From assembly GCA_030824495.1 (NCBI GenBank), contig JAVBXP010000015.1, positions 161,372-225,371 of the forward strand: DNA of 64,000 nt. Reading direction: 5' to 3'. Shown here in pieces: positions 49,341 through 57,212 of the stretch. Positions within the stretch are counted from its first letter, which is position 1; every line of letters begins with the position of its first letter. Origin of the DNA: a bacterium. GTDB taxonomy: Bacteria > Pseudomonadota > Alphaproteobacteria > Caulobacterales > Caulobacteraceae. The notes under the pieces are model-generated. The model made no database searches and was not told the origin of the DNA. It saw only the letters and a program-made list of their open reading frames with translations. Position numbers and translations under genes: made by a program.

Positions 49341-49790
49341 CTAGGGGTTGCTGAGCTCGATCGTGACGTCGGCCCGGCGACGCATGAGGCGCGCATCGCC
49401 TTCGGCGGTGATGGCGCCGGTCTGACCCGCCGCGGCAAGGTCGAACTCGGGCGTGGGCAGACCGGTCGAATTCAGCGAGCGGGTCACGGCCGCGGCGCGC
49501 TTCTTTGAAATCTCGAGATTCGCCGCCGGGGCGCCGACAGCGTCAGCCAGGCCCATGACGCGAACGCGCTCGATCTTGCACGACTTGGCTTGAGCAGAGG
49601 CCTGGTTCAGCACGGCCTGACCCTCGCTGGTCACCTCAGAGCTGTCGGGCTCGAAGTAAATCTGCACGGTCACGTCTTCGCAGGCGGCGGGCGCCTTGAC
49701 GATCTGGTCGCGGGTATTGCTGAGCGTCGCGCAGCCGGAGACGGCCAGGCCGGCGCCAATCGCGACTGCGATGATCGTCGAAGTCCTCAT
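49341..49790 (-). CDS. OmpA-family lipoprotein
   Basis: 149 aa from MRTSTIIAVAIGAGLAVSGCATL, lipobox AVSGC. The OmpA C-like domain reads VTVQIYFEPDSSEVTSEGQAVLNQASAQAKSCKIERVRVMGLADAVGAPAANLEISKKRAAAVTRSL: the usual peptidoglycan-binding loop (NxxLSxxRAxxV) is partly kept (NLEISKKRAAAV) while the first Asp-containing GHTD motif is GLAD. Anchored to the outer membrane, probably tethering peptidoglycan. Not preceded by an EcfG promoter. Confidence 0.82.
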   Translation of the reverse strand: MRTSTIIAVAIGAGLAVSGCATLSNTRDQIVKAPAACEDVTVQIYFEPDSSEVTSEGQAVLNQASAQAKSCKIERVRVMGLADAVGAPAANLEISKKRAAAVTRSLNSTGLPTPEFDLAAAGQTGAITAEGDARLMRRRADVTIELSNP

Positions 49791-49882
49791 TCCAAGCCCC
49801 ATAGTCTTCAAGCCCCAAGCGATAACGGAAAGGGCGGTCAGCATAACCGACCGCCCAAGCTAAGCTAGTCTAGACGGAGCCC

Positions 49883-50242
49883 TTACCGCGGGCTGCCGTC
49901 TTCCCAGAAATACCGTCCCGAACCGGAGTCGTAGTAGTAATACCGACCGGCTCTTTCATCGTAGTATTGGCGATGGTTGGCGCTGGGCTGAGCCCCGCAA
50001 CCGCCGTCCTGGCGGCAGCCGCGGACCGCGCCGGCGCCGCCGCCGAGCGCCGCGCCGATAGCGGCCCCGGTTCCCGCGTCGCCGCCGCCAACGTTATTGC
50101 CGATCACAGCGCCGGCCAGCGCGCCGAGCGCGGCCCCGCCTGCGGCGTTGCGTTCCACGTTCCCCGTGGTGGTGCAGGCGGCCGTCAACAGACCAGCGCC
50201 GGCTATGGCGATCAACGGCTTAAGCGAAAGGGCCTTGAGCAT
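49883..50242 (-). CDS. glycine-zipper lipoprotein of the stress cluster
   Basis: 119 aa from MLKALSLKPLIAIAGAGLLTAAC, lipobox LTAAC, AAGGAGAG before the ATG. A glycine-zipper region (AAGGAALGALAGAVIGNNVGG and AAIGAALGGGAG) is followed by a Tyr-rich tail (ERAGRYYYYDSGSGRYFWEDG). It resembles YMGG-type glycine-zipper outer-membrane lipoproteins. A perfect EcfG promoter precedes it by 34 bases, divergent from that of the diacylglycerol kinase gene. Confidence 0.8.
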   Translation of the reverse strand: MLKALSLKPLIAIAGAGLLTAACTTTGNVERNAAGGAALGALAGAVIGNNVGGGDAGTGAAIGAALGGGAGAVRGCRQDGGCGAQPSANHRQYYDERAGRYYYYDSGSGRYFWEDGSPR

Positions 50243-50275
50243 ATGGGCTCTCCTTGAACATATCCCGCCGGAGCC

Positions 50276-50300
50276 AACGCGCTGCTTGAGGGCGAGTTCC
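50276..50300 (-). promoter_or_regulatory. EcfG promoter of the glycine-zipper lipoprotein gene
   Basis: Minus strand GGAAC (50300-50296), sixteen bases, CGTT (50279-50276). Its -35 forms half of the palindrome GTTCCGATCGGAAC at 50296-50309. Confidence 0.85.
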
Positions 50301-50304
50301 GATC

Positions 50305-50329
50305 GGAACCCCATTCAGGCTTCACCGTT
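50305..50329 (+). promoter_or_regulatory. EcfG promoter of the diacylglycerol kinase operon
   Basis: GGAAC (50305-50309), sixteen bases, CGTT (50326-50329). Back to back with the promoter at 50276; the two -35 boxes are four bases apart. Confidence 0.85.
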
Positions 50330-50359
50330 AGGCAGGACAAGTAAACCGGAGTACCCACC

Positions 50360-50452
50360 ATGCCCCAACGTCGCCATCTGGGCTCAGCCCTGCGCGATCA
50401 ACTCGGGGCCGAAGGCTGCGCGTGGCGGTCGGCCCGACGAACGGCGGGCTGA
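50360..50452 (+). CDS. short leader ORF before the diacylglycerol kinase gene
   Basis: A 30-codon frame beginning ATG with ACCGGAG eight bases upstream and ending TGA five bases before the next gene. The product (MPQRRHLGSALRDQLGAEGC...) has no recognisable domain. It sits about 24 bases after the predicted EcfG transcription start. It may be a leader or coupling peptide, or chance; weak evidence. Confidence 0.3.
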   Translation: MPQRRHLGSALRDQLGAEGCAWRSARRTAG

Positions 50453-50457
50453 CGATC

Positions 50458-51339
50458 ATGGATGTGAAGCCCAAAATTTCCCGCGTCGAAGTGGTGGTGA
50501 ACACCGCCTCGGGCAGCGTATCGGCCCAGGCCCCTGACGAAATGCGGGCTCTGCTGTCCGAGCTCGGTCTGAAATCGAACGTCTGCGCTCCGGAGAGCGG
50601 CGATCTGACCCGCTGCCTGCGCGACGCCGTGGACGCCGACCCCGATCTGCTGATCATCCTGGCCGGCGATGGGACCGCCCGCACGGCCGCAGAGATGGCG
50701 GGGCCGGACGGTCCGGTGATCGCGCCCTTGCCGGGCGGTACGATGAATATGCTGCCTTATGCGGTCTATGGCGTGACGCCCTGGCAGGATGCGCTGCGTG
50801 GCGCACTGGAGACGGGCCGCGAACGCCCCATCGGGGGAGGGCGGATCGATGGCCGCAATTTCCTGGTCGCGGCGATCCTCGGCTCCCCTGCACTCTGGGC
50901 GCCGGCGCGTGAAGCGGTGCGTGAGCGGCGGCTGACCCTGGCTTGGCGGCGCTCACAGCGAGCCTGGGCCCGGGCCTTCTCCGGGCGCCTGCGCTACGCC
51001 CTGGACGGCGGGCCGCGGGGCAAGGCCGAAGCCTTGGCGTTCCTATGCCCGCTGGCCTCAAAAATCATGTCCGATACCGATCAGGCGCTTGAGGCTGCGG
51101 TGATCGATCCCAAGAGTGTGATCGACGCCGCCCGCATCGGTCTGAACGCCTTGGTGTCGGATTGGCGCGTCGATCCCTCCGTCGAGACGCACCCCTGCCA
51201 GACGGCGGGCGTCTGGTCGGCGGGAAGGATCCCTGCGGTTCTGGATGGCGAACCCGTGCGGCTGGGTTCGACGGCAAAGGTCGAATGGCGTCCAAAGGTC
51301 GCCCGGATTTTGGCCCCGCCACCGGAGCCGGCGGCGTGA
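50458..51339 (+). CDS. diacylglycerol kinase catalytic-domain protein
   Basis: 293 aa from MDVKPKISRVEVVVNTASGSV. The lipid-kinase core is LLIILAGDGTARTAAEMAGPDGPVIAPLPGGTMNMLPYAVYG, with the GGDGT-like (AGDGT) and PGGTxN motifs, as in DgkB/YegS and sphingosine-type kinases. Upstream GTG at 50422 is possible. Under an EcfG promoter and overlapping a metallophosphoesterase gene by four bases (GTGA), so the two are coupled. Likely phosphorylates a membrane lipid or related alcohol; substrate unknown. Confidence 0.88.
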   Translation: MDVKPKISRVEVVVNTASGSVSAQAPDEMRALLSELGLKSNVCAPESGDLTRCLRDAVDADPDLLIILAGDGTARTAAEMAGPDGPVIAPLPGGTMNMLPYAVYGVTPWQDALRGALETGRERPIGGGRIDGRNFLVAAILGSPALWAPAREAVRERRLTLAWRRSQRAWARAFSGRLRYALDGGPRGKAEALAFLCPLASKIMSDTDQALEAAVIDPKSVIDAARIGLNALVSDWRVDPSVETHPCQTAGVWSAGRIPAVLDGEPVRLGSTAKVEWRPKVARILAPPPEPAA

Positions 51340-52118
51340 TCAGGATCGCCCATCTGTCCGATATCCACTTCGGAGGCGAGAATGTCGCCGCCGTCGCCGC
51401 CGCTGCTGAGATGATCGGGTCGGGTGGCTTTGACCTCACCATCGTTTCCGGCGACCTGACCCAGTTCGGGGCGGTGGGGGAGTTCGAGACAGCCGCTGCG
51501 TGGCTGAAGACCGTGCCGGGCCCGATGTTGGTCTGCCCCGGCAATCACGATGCACCGTACCTGGCATGGTGGGAGCGGTTCTTCACGCCGTTCGCCCGCT
51601 TCAGCAGAATGATCGGACCGGCGGAGGCCCAGACCCACGTCGCCGATGATTTCCTGGTGCGCGGGCTGAACACCGCCCGCGGCGTCCAGCCTCGGGCGAA
51701 CTGGTCAAAGGGGCAGATATCGCGTCGGCAAACTCGCGACGCCACCGATTGGCTGTGCGGCGCAGCCGATGGAAAGCTGAAGATCCTGGTCTGCCATCAC
51801 CCGCTGACCGAGATGATCGGCGGTCCAATGACCGCAAAAGTGTGGGGCGGGAGCGCCGCAGCACAGGCCTTGGCCGAGTGCCGTGTCGATCTTGTACTTT
51901 CCGGGCATATCCATGCGCCCTTCGCGTGGCCCTATCCGTTTGGCGACGGCAAGACCTATGCAGTCGGGGCTGGGACCTTGTCGGTGCGCGAGCGGGGCGT
52001 GCCGGCAGGATTTAATATCATCGAAGCCGACGACGCGGAGATCCGGGTCATCGCCCAGGCGTGGGAACGCTCGCACTACACGCCCTATCGGACCTGGTCC
52101 CTGGACCGCAGACGCTAA
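51336..52118 (+). CDS. calcineurin-like metallophosphoesterase
   Basis: 260 aa from GTG, overlapping the kinase stop. Metal-binding motifs: IRIAHLSDIHFGG (DxH), LTIVSGDLTQFG (GDxxx), LVCPGNHDAPY (GNH[DE]), LVCHHPLTEM (His) and LVLSGHIHAPF (GHxH). Likely a phosphohydrolase acting on a nucleotide or phospholipid; the coupling with the lipid kinase suggests a counter-reaction, but that is inference. Confidence 0.9.
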   Translation: MIRIAHLSDIHFGGENVAAVAAAAEMIGSGGFDLTIVSGDLTQFGAVGEFETAAAWLKTVPGPMLVCPGNHDAPYLAWWERFFTPFARFSRMIGPAEAQTHVADDFLVRGLNTARGVQPRANWSKGQISRRQTRDATDWLCGAADGKLKILVCHHPLTEMIGGPMTAKVWGGSAAAQALAECRVDLVLSGHIHAPFAWPYPFGDGKTYAVGAGTLSVRERGVPAGFNIIEADDAEIRVIAQAWERSHYTPYRTWSLDRRR

Positions 52119-52147
52119 AACGCCCGCCCCGGTGAAGGGCGGGCGTT
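52119..52147. terminator. bidirectional intrinsic terminator
   Basis: AACGCCCGCCC/GGGCGGGCGTT hairpin directly after the phosphoesterase stop. The T-run on the minus strand (TTTTAGCG) suits the second DUF1328 gene, whose stop is 26 bases away. Confidence 0.7.
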
Positions 52148-52172
52148 GCAGTCTCACGTCTTGGACGTCGCG

Positions 52173-52346
52173 CTATAAGGCTCCGCGCCCTCGAACCATG
52201 TGCATGACGAGGGAAACCACGAACAGCACCAGGAAGACGAAGAATAGAATCTTGGCTACGCCCATCGCGGCGCCCGCAATGGACGTAAAACCAAGTACAC
52301 CGGCGATCAGGGCGACCACCAGGAAAGTCAAGGCCCAGCCGAGCAT
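52173..52346 (-). CDS. DUF1328 small membrane protein (copy 2)
   Basis: 57 aa, below usual gene-calling size. [20 protein letters not shown] is followed by [37 protein letters not shown]: two membrane helices and the DUF1328 pattern. GGAGGAACGAC precedes the ATG. A perfect EcfG promoter lies 33-57 bases upstream. Paralogue of the gene at 47902. Confidence 0.88.
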   Translation of the reverse strand: MLGWALTFLVVALIAGVLGFTSIAGAAMGVAKILFFVFLVLFVVSLVMHMVRGRGAL

Positions 52347-52378
52347 GTCGTTCCTCCGAATTTGTATCCGGTATTAAG

Positions 52379-52403
52379 AACGTCTTGCCGGCTAAGCAGT
52401 TCC
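52379..52403 (-). promoter_or_regulatory. EcfG promoter of the second DUF1328 gene
   Basis: Minus strand GGAAC (52403-52399), sixteen bases, CGTT (52382-52379), just downstream of the sodB stop. Confidence 0.85.
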
Positions 52404-52409
52404 GCAGGT

Positions 52410-53045
52410 CTAGGCCGGGAGCGGGTAGCGCCAGGCTTCGCCCGTGCCCTGAGCGGCCGCATACTGGTCGGCGGCGAAGGACCAGTTGGCCAGGGCGTCA
52501 AACCAGGCCTTCAGGAACGCCTCGCGGTCGTTCTTGTGGTCGAGATAGTAGGCGTGCTCCCACAGGTCGCAGACGATCAGCGGCGTCTGGCCCTTGTTCG
52601 GCAGCAGGTCTTCGCCGTCATGGGTGTCGATGATCTTCAGCGCGCCGCCCTCGGCCGCCAGCCAGACCCAGCCCGAACCGAAGTGGGCGACGCCGGCCTT
52701 CACGAACTCTTCCTTCAGCTTGTCGAGGCCGCCGAAATCGCGGTCGATAGCCTTGGCCAGGTCGCCGTCGGGGGTCTGCTTCGTCGGGGTCATGCAGGCC
52801 CAGAAGAAGGCGTGGTTCCAGGATTGGGCGGCGTTGTTGAACAGCTTCTTGGCGTCGGCCTTGCCGGCGGTCTCGCGAACCACGTCTTCGAGGCTGGCGG
52901 GCTTCTGGCCCTTTTCCTCGAGGATCTGGTTGGTGACGTCGACATAGCGCTTGTGATGCTTGTCGTGATGCAGGTGCATCGTCGCCTTGGAGATCACTGG
53001 CTCCAGAGCGGCGTGGTCATAGGCGAGATCGGGCAATTCAAACAT
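52410..53045 (-). CDS. sodB: iron superoxide dismutase
   Basis: 211 aa cytoplasmic SOD. Metal ligands are in MHLHHDKHHKRYVD, SWNHAFFWACMTP and IVCDLWEHAYYLDHKN; AHFGSGWVWLAA contains the Fe-type signature. Converts superoxide to hydrogen peroxide and oxygen. It stands in the stress cluster, but no EcfG promoter is seen immediately upstream of it. Confidence 0.96.
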   Translation of the reverse strand: MFELPDLAYDHAALEPVISKATMHLHHDKHHKRYVDVTNQILEEKGQKPASLEDVVRETAGKADAKKLFNNAAQSWNHAFFWACMTPTKQTPDGDLAKAIDRDFGGLDKLKEEFVKAGVAHFGSGWVWLAAEGGALKIIDTHDGEDLLPNKGQTPLIVCDLWEHAYYLDHKNDREAFLKAWFDALANWSFAADQYAAAQGTGEAWRYPLPA

Positions 53046-53120
53046 AGGACGTTCCTGGGGGATAGGAGTGGGGCCGGAGCCCGCAGTCCCATTGAAACCC
53101 CGAGCATCCGGTTTAGTTCT

Positions 53121-53522
53121 CTATTTCTTGGCGACGCGGCTGGCGATCAAGGTCGTTATCACCGCGCTGGTGATTTTTGGGTTCTTCATCGCCACGGCCG
53201 CCGCCGCGCCGAGCGCCCCGAGGGCGCCAAGCGCGACCCACGGTTTGTCCCGCGCGAGTTCAAAAACCCGCATGGTCAGGTCAGGCTCGTTGGGTTGTTG
53301 CCCCGGCGGATGGGGCGGGATGATCTTCCCAAGCAGAACCGCCGACAGGATCACCGTCACCGTGAGGGCGGCGGCAGCCACGGCCGCGGCCGACCACGCT
53401 GGTCCAATGTTCGGGACGAGCGCGGCGTAGAGCGCGAGCGCCAGGAACACGACACAAACAGTCGCCGCCGCGGCGAGCGCGGCGACGGCGACGGCGTAAT
53501 AGATCGTCTTCTTCAGGATCAA
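53121..53522 (-). CDS. holin-like / YqjE-type membrane protein
   Basis: 133 aa with two membrane helices (about residues 7-35 and 46-68) and a third weak segment near the C-terminus. It matches the Actinobacteriophage-holin/YqjE-like family linked to stress, not a phage lysis gene: no phage genes are nearby. The start overlaps the stop of the YqjD-like gene by four bases, so it is the second gene of an EcfG-driven operon. Confidence 0.75.
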   Translation of the reverse strand: MILKKTIYYAVAVAALAAAATVCVVFLALALYAALVPNIGPAWSAAAVAAAALTVTVILSAVLLGKIIPPHPPGQQPNEPDLTMRVFELARDKPWVALGALGALGAAAAVAMKNPKITSAVITTLIASRVAKK

Positions 53523-53839
53523 CGGTTACGGCCGCTGGCCAGCAAGATACCGACCAAGAGACCAACGCCGAGCGCGGCGCCGGCAGCCACCAAGGGCTTT
53601 TCCTTCACGCGTTCGACCACATAGCGTTGAGCGTCATCGAGGTGTTCGCCGGCGTTGTCGGCATAGGTGCGCGACTGGGCGCGAATTTGGTCCAGACCCT
53701 CGCTGACGACTTTTTCGAAACGCTTGGCGGCGTCGTTGAAGCTGCGTTGCGCTTCGCTCGACAGCTTATGCGCGGATTCGGCGACCGAATTGGCGGCGGC
53801 CTTGGCTTCGTCTTTGTAATCGGCGGCGTTGGTGGCCAT
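53519..53839 (-). CDS. YqjD/ElaB-like (DUF883-type) membrane-anchored protein
   Basis: 106 aa from MATNAADYKDEAKAAANS. A long amphipathic helix region with many Ala/Glu/Lys/Asp residues (about 8-75) is followed by a C-terminal membrane anchor (KPLVAAGAALGVGLLVGILLAS) ending RNR. In E. coli, YqjD is a ribosome-associated, stationary-phase protein. The frame extends to 53899 but the chosen ATG is at the family start. Driven by the EcfG promoter at 53906-53930. Confidence 0.82.
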   Translation of the reverse strand: MATNAADYKDEAKAAANSVAESAHKLSSEAQRSFNDAAKRFEKVVSEGLDQIRAQSRTYADNAGEHLDDAQRYVVERVKEKPLVAAGAALGVGLLVGILLASGRNR

Positions 53840-53903
53840 TTCAGTCTCTCCAGTACTGCGGGCGGGCTCAAGGGGTCCTTGAGTGTGGCATGTGAGCATT
53901 GCC

Positions 53904-53928
53904 GGAACGTCAAAGACAATAGGCGGTT
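53904..53928 (+). promoter_or_regulatory. EcfG-type promoter of the HWE kinase gene
   Basis: Plus strand GGAAC (53904-53908), sixteen bases, GGTT (53925-53928). It overlaps the divergent YqjD-like promoter almost completely. Confidence 0.55.
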
Positions 53929-53930
53929 CC
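53906..53930 (-). promoter_or_regulatory. EcfG promoter of the YqjD-like operon
   Basis: Minus strand GGAAC (53930-53926), sixteen bases, CGTT (53909-53906). Predicted start about 53899. Confidence 0.8.
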
Positions 53931-53999
53931 AGGGGATGCGGAAAGCCGTTTGGGATGCGTCAATCAAAAGAAGGCATACAACTTGTGGTTCCTGTCGCT

Positions 54000-55445
54000 A
54001 TGACTCGAACCCGGCTTTATGGTCACGCCATGGCGACGCCCGCCGCTGAACCGAACCTGGACCGTGAGCGCCTGCAGTTAGCGCTGCAATCAGCACGCCT
54101 GGGTGAGTACGATTGGGACATGGTCGCCGACGTCCTGCATGTCAGCGAGCGAATGGCCCAAATCACCGGCTTGCCCGCCGGCGAGATCGCCGCCGAGCGG
54201 GGCGATGTCCTTTATCGCGGCGTCCATCCTGAGGACCGTGACAAGACCCGCAAATTGATGGAAGCGGCCATACGCGCCGAGGGCCGTTTCGAGGTCGAGT
54301 ACCGCCGCGTCCGCGAGAGCGACGAACGGGTCGTCTGGGTCAGGTCGTCGGGCATTCTGGTCAGCGACGAGAACGGCCGCCCGCTGCGCATCTGCGGCGT
54401 GACCCAGGACATCAGTGATCGCCGCGCCGACGAGGACCGCCGCCGCGCCCTGATGCTCGAGCTGGATCACCGGGTCAAAAACGTCCTGGCGGCGGTGCAG
54501 GCGCTGGCCCAGCAAACCGCCAAGCGGACCACGTCGCTCGACAGTTTCCTGAAGACCTTCGCTGGCCGCCTGAAATCCATGGCCTCGGCCAACGAACTGC
54601 TGACGGCCGCGCGCTGGCGTGGCGCGGCGGTGGCGCACTTGGCGGCGGCGGAGTTGGGCGGGATCGCGCCCGGCCAGACCCGTTGGGAAGGGCCAGAGCT
54701 CTTCCTGACGCCCCGGGCGGCCAACGCCCTGTCGCTGGCGCTGCATGAACTGGCGACGAACGCCGTGAAATACGGGGCGCTCGCGGTCGAGAACGGCCGG
54801 GTCGATGTGCGCTGGACGCGGATCGCCGATGGCGGCTTCGAACTTTTCTGGACCGAAAGCGGCGGGCCGCCGGTTTCCCTGCCGGTGCATCGCGGGTTTG
54901 GCGCGACCTTGCTCAGCCAGGTCACAGGCCGAGAACTGCACGGCGAGGCGGAGATCGAGTACCGGCGATCTGGCGTCTGCGTGCGGCTGCGGGCCGGGCC
55001 AGCGGCGGTCGTCGACAGCCCCGAACTGATGCCTGAGGCGCCGACGCCGGAGCCATTGCCGCCCACGCCGGTGATCAGCGGTTCAACCGACCTGCGCGGC
55101 GCGCGGGTGCTGATTGTCGAGGATGCGGTCCTGCTGGCGCTGGAGCTGGAGACCGGGCTTGCGGAGGCCGGGGCCGAAATCGTCGGACCCGCCTATGAGC
55201 TGGCGGAGGCCATGAGTCTGCTCGATGGGCCGATCGACGCCGCTGTTCTGGACGCCAATCTCAACGGCCTATCGGTGACGCCGGTGGCCGAGGCCCTGGC
55301 CGCGCGCGGCGTGCCCTTTGTGTTCGCCACCGGCTACGGCGAGGCGGGCGGCGCTCCGCTGGGCTTTGACGCGCCGGTGATCCGCAAGCCCTATGACGTC
55401 ACCCAGGTCGCCGCCGCCGTCGCAGGCATCCTGGCGAAAACCTAG
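54000..55445 (+). CDS. PAS-HWE histidine kinase with C-terminal receiver
   Basis: 481 aa. One PAS/PAC domain (about residues 20-135, ARLGEYDWDMVADVLHVSERMAQITG), the HWE His-box ALMLELDHRVKNVLAAVQALAQQT, an ATPase region (ALHELATNAVKYGAL ... GGPPVSLPVHRGFGATLL) and a C-terminal receiver (ARVLIVEDAVLLALELETGLAEAGAEIVGPAY, PIDAAVLDANLNG, VIRKPYD). Cytoplasmic. Start is uncertain: ATG 54000, ATG 54030 and GTG 53985 are all possible. An EcfG-type promoter overlaps that of the divergent operon, so the kinase may feed back on the stress response. Confidence 0.9.
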   Translation: MTRTRLYGHAMATPAAEPNLDRERLQLALQSARLGEYDWDMVADVLHVSERMAQITGLPAGEIAAERGDVLYRGVHPEDRDKTRKLMEAAIRAEGRFEVEYRRVRESDERVVWVRSSGILVSDENGRPLRICGVTQDISDRRADEDRRRALMLELDHRVKNVLAAVQALAQQTAKRTTSLDSFLKTFAGRLKSMASANELLTAARWRGAAVAHLAAAELGGIAPGQTRWEGPELFLTPRAANALSLALHELATNAVKYGALAVENGRVDVRWTRIADGGFELFWTESGGPPVSLPVHRGFGATLLSQVTGRELHGEAEIEYRRSGVCVRLRAGPAAVVDSPELMPEAPTPEPLPPTPVISGSTDLRGARVLIVEDAVLLALELETGLAEAGAEIVGPAYELAEAMSLLDGPIDAAVLDANLNGLSVTPVAEALAARGVPFVFATGYGEAGGAPLGFDAPVIRKPYDVTQVAAAVAGILAKT

Positions 55446-56239
55446 CGGTTCAGAAACTCGATCATCGCCGGGACCGCGGCGCGATCCTGCAGCATGAACA
55501 TGTGGCCGCCCTCGAAGAAGCGCAGCTCGGCGCCGGGGATGCGGCCGGCCATGAGTTCCAGGCTCTCGGGTTTGGCGATTCCGTCATAGCGGCCGCCGAC
55601 GACCAGAGTGGGCGCAGTGATTTGCGGCAAGCGTTCCCAGGTGTCGTGATCGGCACGGGCCTCCAACTGGCGTTCGGCGCCTTCGCGGCGGCCGGGTTCA
55701 CCGGCGAACGGGTCGGCCGCGGTCATCGCGATCAGCTTGGCGTAGGCCTCGGGATTGGCGACAGCCCACGCTTCATCGCGGCGCGTGTCGGAGATCGGCG
55801 TCAGGTATTTGGCCCGAGCCTCGCCGGCCAGGCGCCCGATTTCGTGGAAGGCGAACGACGAGCCGCCCGCGCCGCCCGGCGAGGTGCAGGCCAGCACGAG
55901 GCGACGAATCTTGGCCGGATGCCGCAGGGCGAGCTCCTGGGCGACCATGCCGCCAAACGAGACCCCGACCACATGAGCCTGATCCCAGCCCTGGCTGTCC
56001 ATCAGGGCGGCGGCGTCGTCGGCATAGTCGGCCATGGTGTAGCGGCGGTCAGGCTTGTCGGAACGCCCAAGGCCGCGCTGGTCATAGGAGATCATGTCGA
56101 ACGCCTTGCCCAGCGGACCATCGAACTGGTTGGGCTTGTTGCGCAGATCCCCGCCTGTGCCGGAGATGAACAGCAGCGGCTCACCCGATCCGGCCCGTTC
56201 GAAATAGAGCGAAAGACCGTTCACGGCGGCGATGGGCAT
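55442..56239 (-). CDS. alpha/beta hydrolase
   Basis: 265 aa from MPIAAVNGLSLYFERAGSG, with AGGAGGAACC upstream. Catalytic elbow AHVVGVSFGGMVAQELALRHP (nucleophile Ser) and C-terminal FFEGGHMFMLQD with the catalytic His; acid loop APTLVVGGRYDGIA. Substrate unknown (esterase, lipase or lactonase type). A much longer frame upstream to 57442 is antisense to the nitrilase-family gene and not real. The stop overlaps the convergent kinase stop. Confidence 0.87.
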   Translation of the reverse strand: MPIAAVNGLSLYFERAGSGEPLLFISGTGGDLRNKPNQFDGPLGKAFDMISYDQRGLGRSDKPDRRYTMADYADDAAALMDSQGWDQAHVVGVSFGGMVAQELALRHPAKIRRLVLACTSPGGAGGSSFAFHEIGRLAGEARAKYLTPISDTRRDEAWAVANPEAYAKLIAMTAADPFAGEPGRREGAERQLEARADHDTWERLPQITAPTLVVGGRYDGIAKPESLELMAGRIPGAELRFFEGGHMFMLQDRAAVPAMIEFLNR

Positions 56240-56353
56240 GGGGCGGTTCCTCCTAGTTTTCCCCATGGGCGGCGCCGGGGCCTTGGCGGTCAACCGGCCT
56301 TCGCATTGACAGCCCGCGATCCACCCAGAAACCTCGCCAGGGTTGGGAGGGGC

Positions 56354-57202
56354 ATGAACCAGATTCTGCGTATCGCCGTCGGCCAGAGCCAGGTCGGCCT
56401 TGATCACCACGCCAATGGTCGCGAGGTTCGCCGCTTGATGCGCCAGGCGGCCGATATGGGCGCCCACCTCGTGCAATTCCCGGAGGGCGCGGTCTCGGGC
56501 TATCCCTCTGGCGAGGGCAAGCTGAGATTGGCCGGCTGGGCTGTCGACTGGGAGGGCCTGAAGGCCGAGCTTGAAGAGACAGCGGCGCTGGCCGGCGAAC
56601 TTTCGATCTGGGTGGTGGCCGGGGCCAATCATCGGCTCGGCGCGCCCAACCGGCCCCACAACAGCCTCTATGTGATCGATGACCAGGGTGCTCTTGCGAC
56701 CAGGTATGACAAGCGGCGGCTGTCCAATACCGAGGTCACCGGCTGGTACGCACCGGGGGTTGACCCCGTCATCTTCCCATTGGGCGGGTTCTCGTTTGGC
56801 CTGTCGCTTTGCATCGAGATCAATTTCCCGGAGCTGTTTCTCGACTACGCCGCGCGCGGGGCCGACGTCGTGCTGTTCTCCAGTTTTTCCGAAGATCCCA
56901 TGTTCGGCGTCATGGCCCAGGCCTATGCCGCAGCCACCAACTGCTGGTTCGGGGTCAGCGTCCCGGCGCAATGCAGCCGCGCCATGGCCTCCGGCGTCAT
57001 CGGCCCGCATGGACGCTGGTTGGCGCGGTGTCCGGACGACGGAACTTCGGACGTGGTGGTCGCCGAGCTCGACCGGGCCGCGCCGAGCCTGGATGTGGCG
57101 CTCAACAAGGCCAAACCCTGGCGCGAGATCGCCCGGCGTGGCGAAATCTACGCCGCGACGCGCGTGAACGATCCGCGTAGCGTCGAACGCCAAGAGTTCT
57201 GA
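56354..57202 (+). CDS. carbon-nitrogen hydrolase (nitrilase superfamily)
   Basis: 282 aa. The Glu-Lys-Cys triad is in HLVQFPEGAVSGY (Glu), TRYDKRRLSN (Lys) and FGLSLCIEINFPELF (Cys). GGGAGG precedes the ATG. It begins MNQILRIAVGQSQVGL. Amidase or nitrilase of unknown substrate; 10 bases ahead of the VIT-family gene, so probably cotranscribed with it. The frame open upstream to 55502 is not coding. Confidence 0.88.
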   Translation: MNQILRIAVGQSQVGLDHHANGREVRRLMRQAADMGAHLVQFPEGAVSGYPSGEGKLRLAGWAVDWEGLKAELEETAALAGELSIWVVAGANHRLGAPNRPHNSLYVIDDQGALATRYDKRRLSNTEVTGWYAPGVDPVIFPLGGFSFGLSLCIEINFPELFLDYAARGADVVLFSSFSEDPMFGVMAQAYAAATNCWFGVSVPAQCSRAMASGVIGPHGRWLARCPDDGTSDVVVAELDRAAPSLDVALNKAKPWREIARRGEIYAATRVNDPRSVERQEF

Positions 57203-57212
57203 AGGGGCCGGA

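Noticed and set aside
53121..53522. Holin-like protein as part of a prophage
   Set aside because: No integrase, capsid, tail or lysozyme genes occur nearby; it is cotranscribed with a YqjD-like stress gene.
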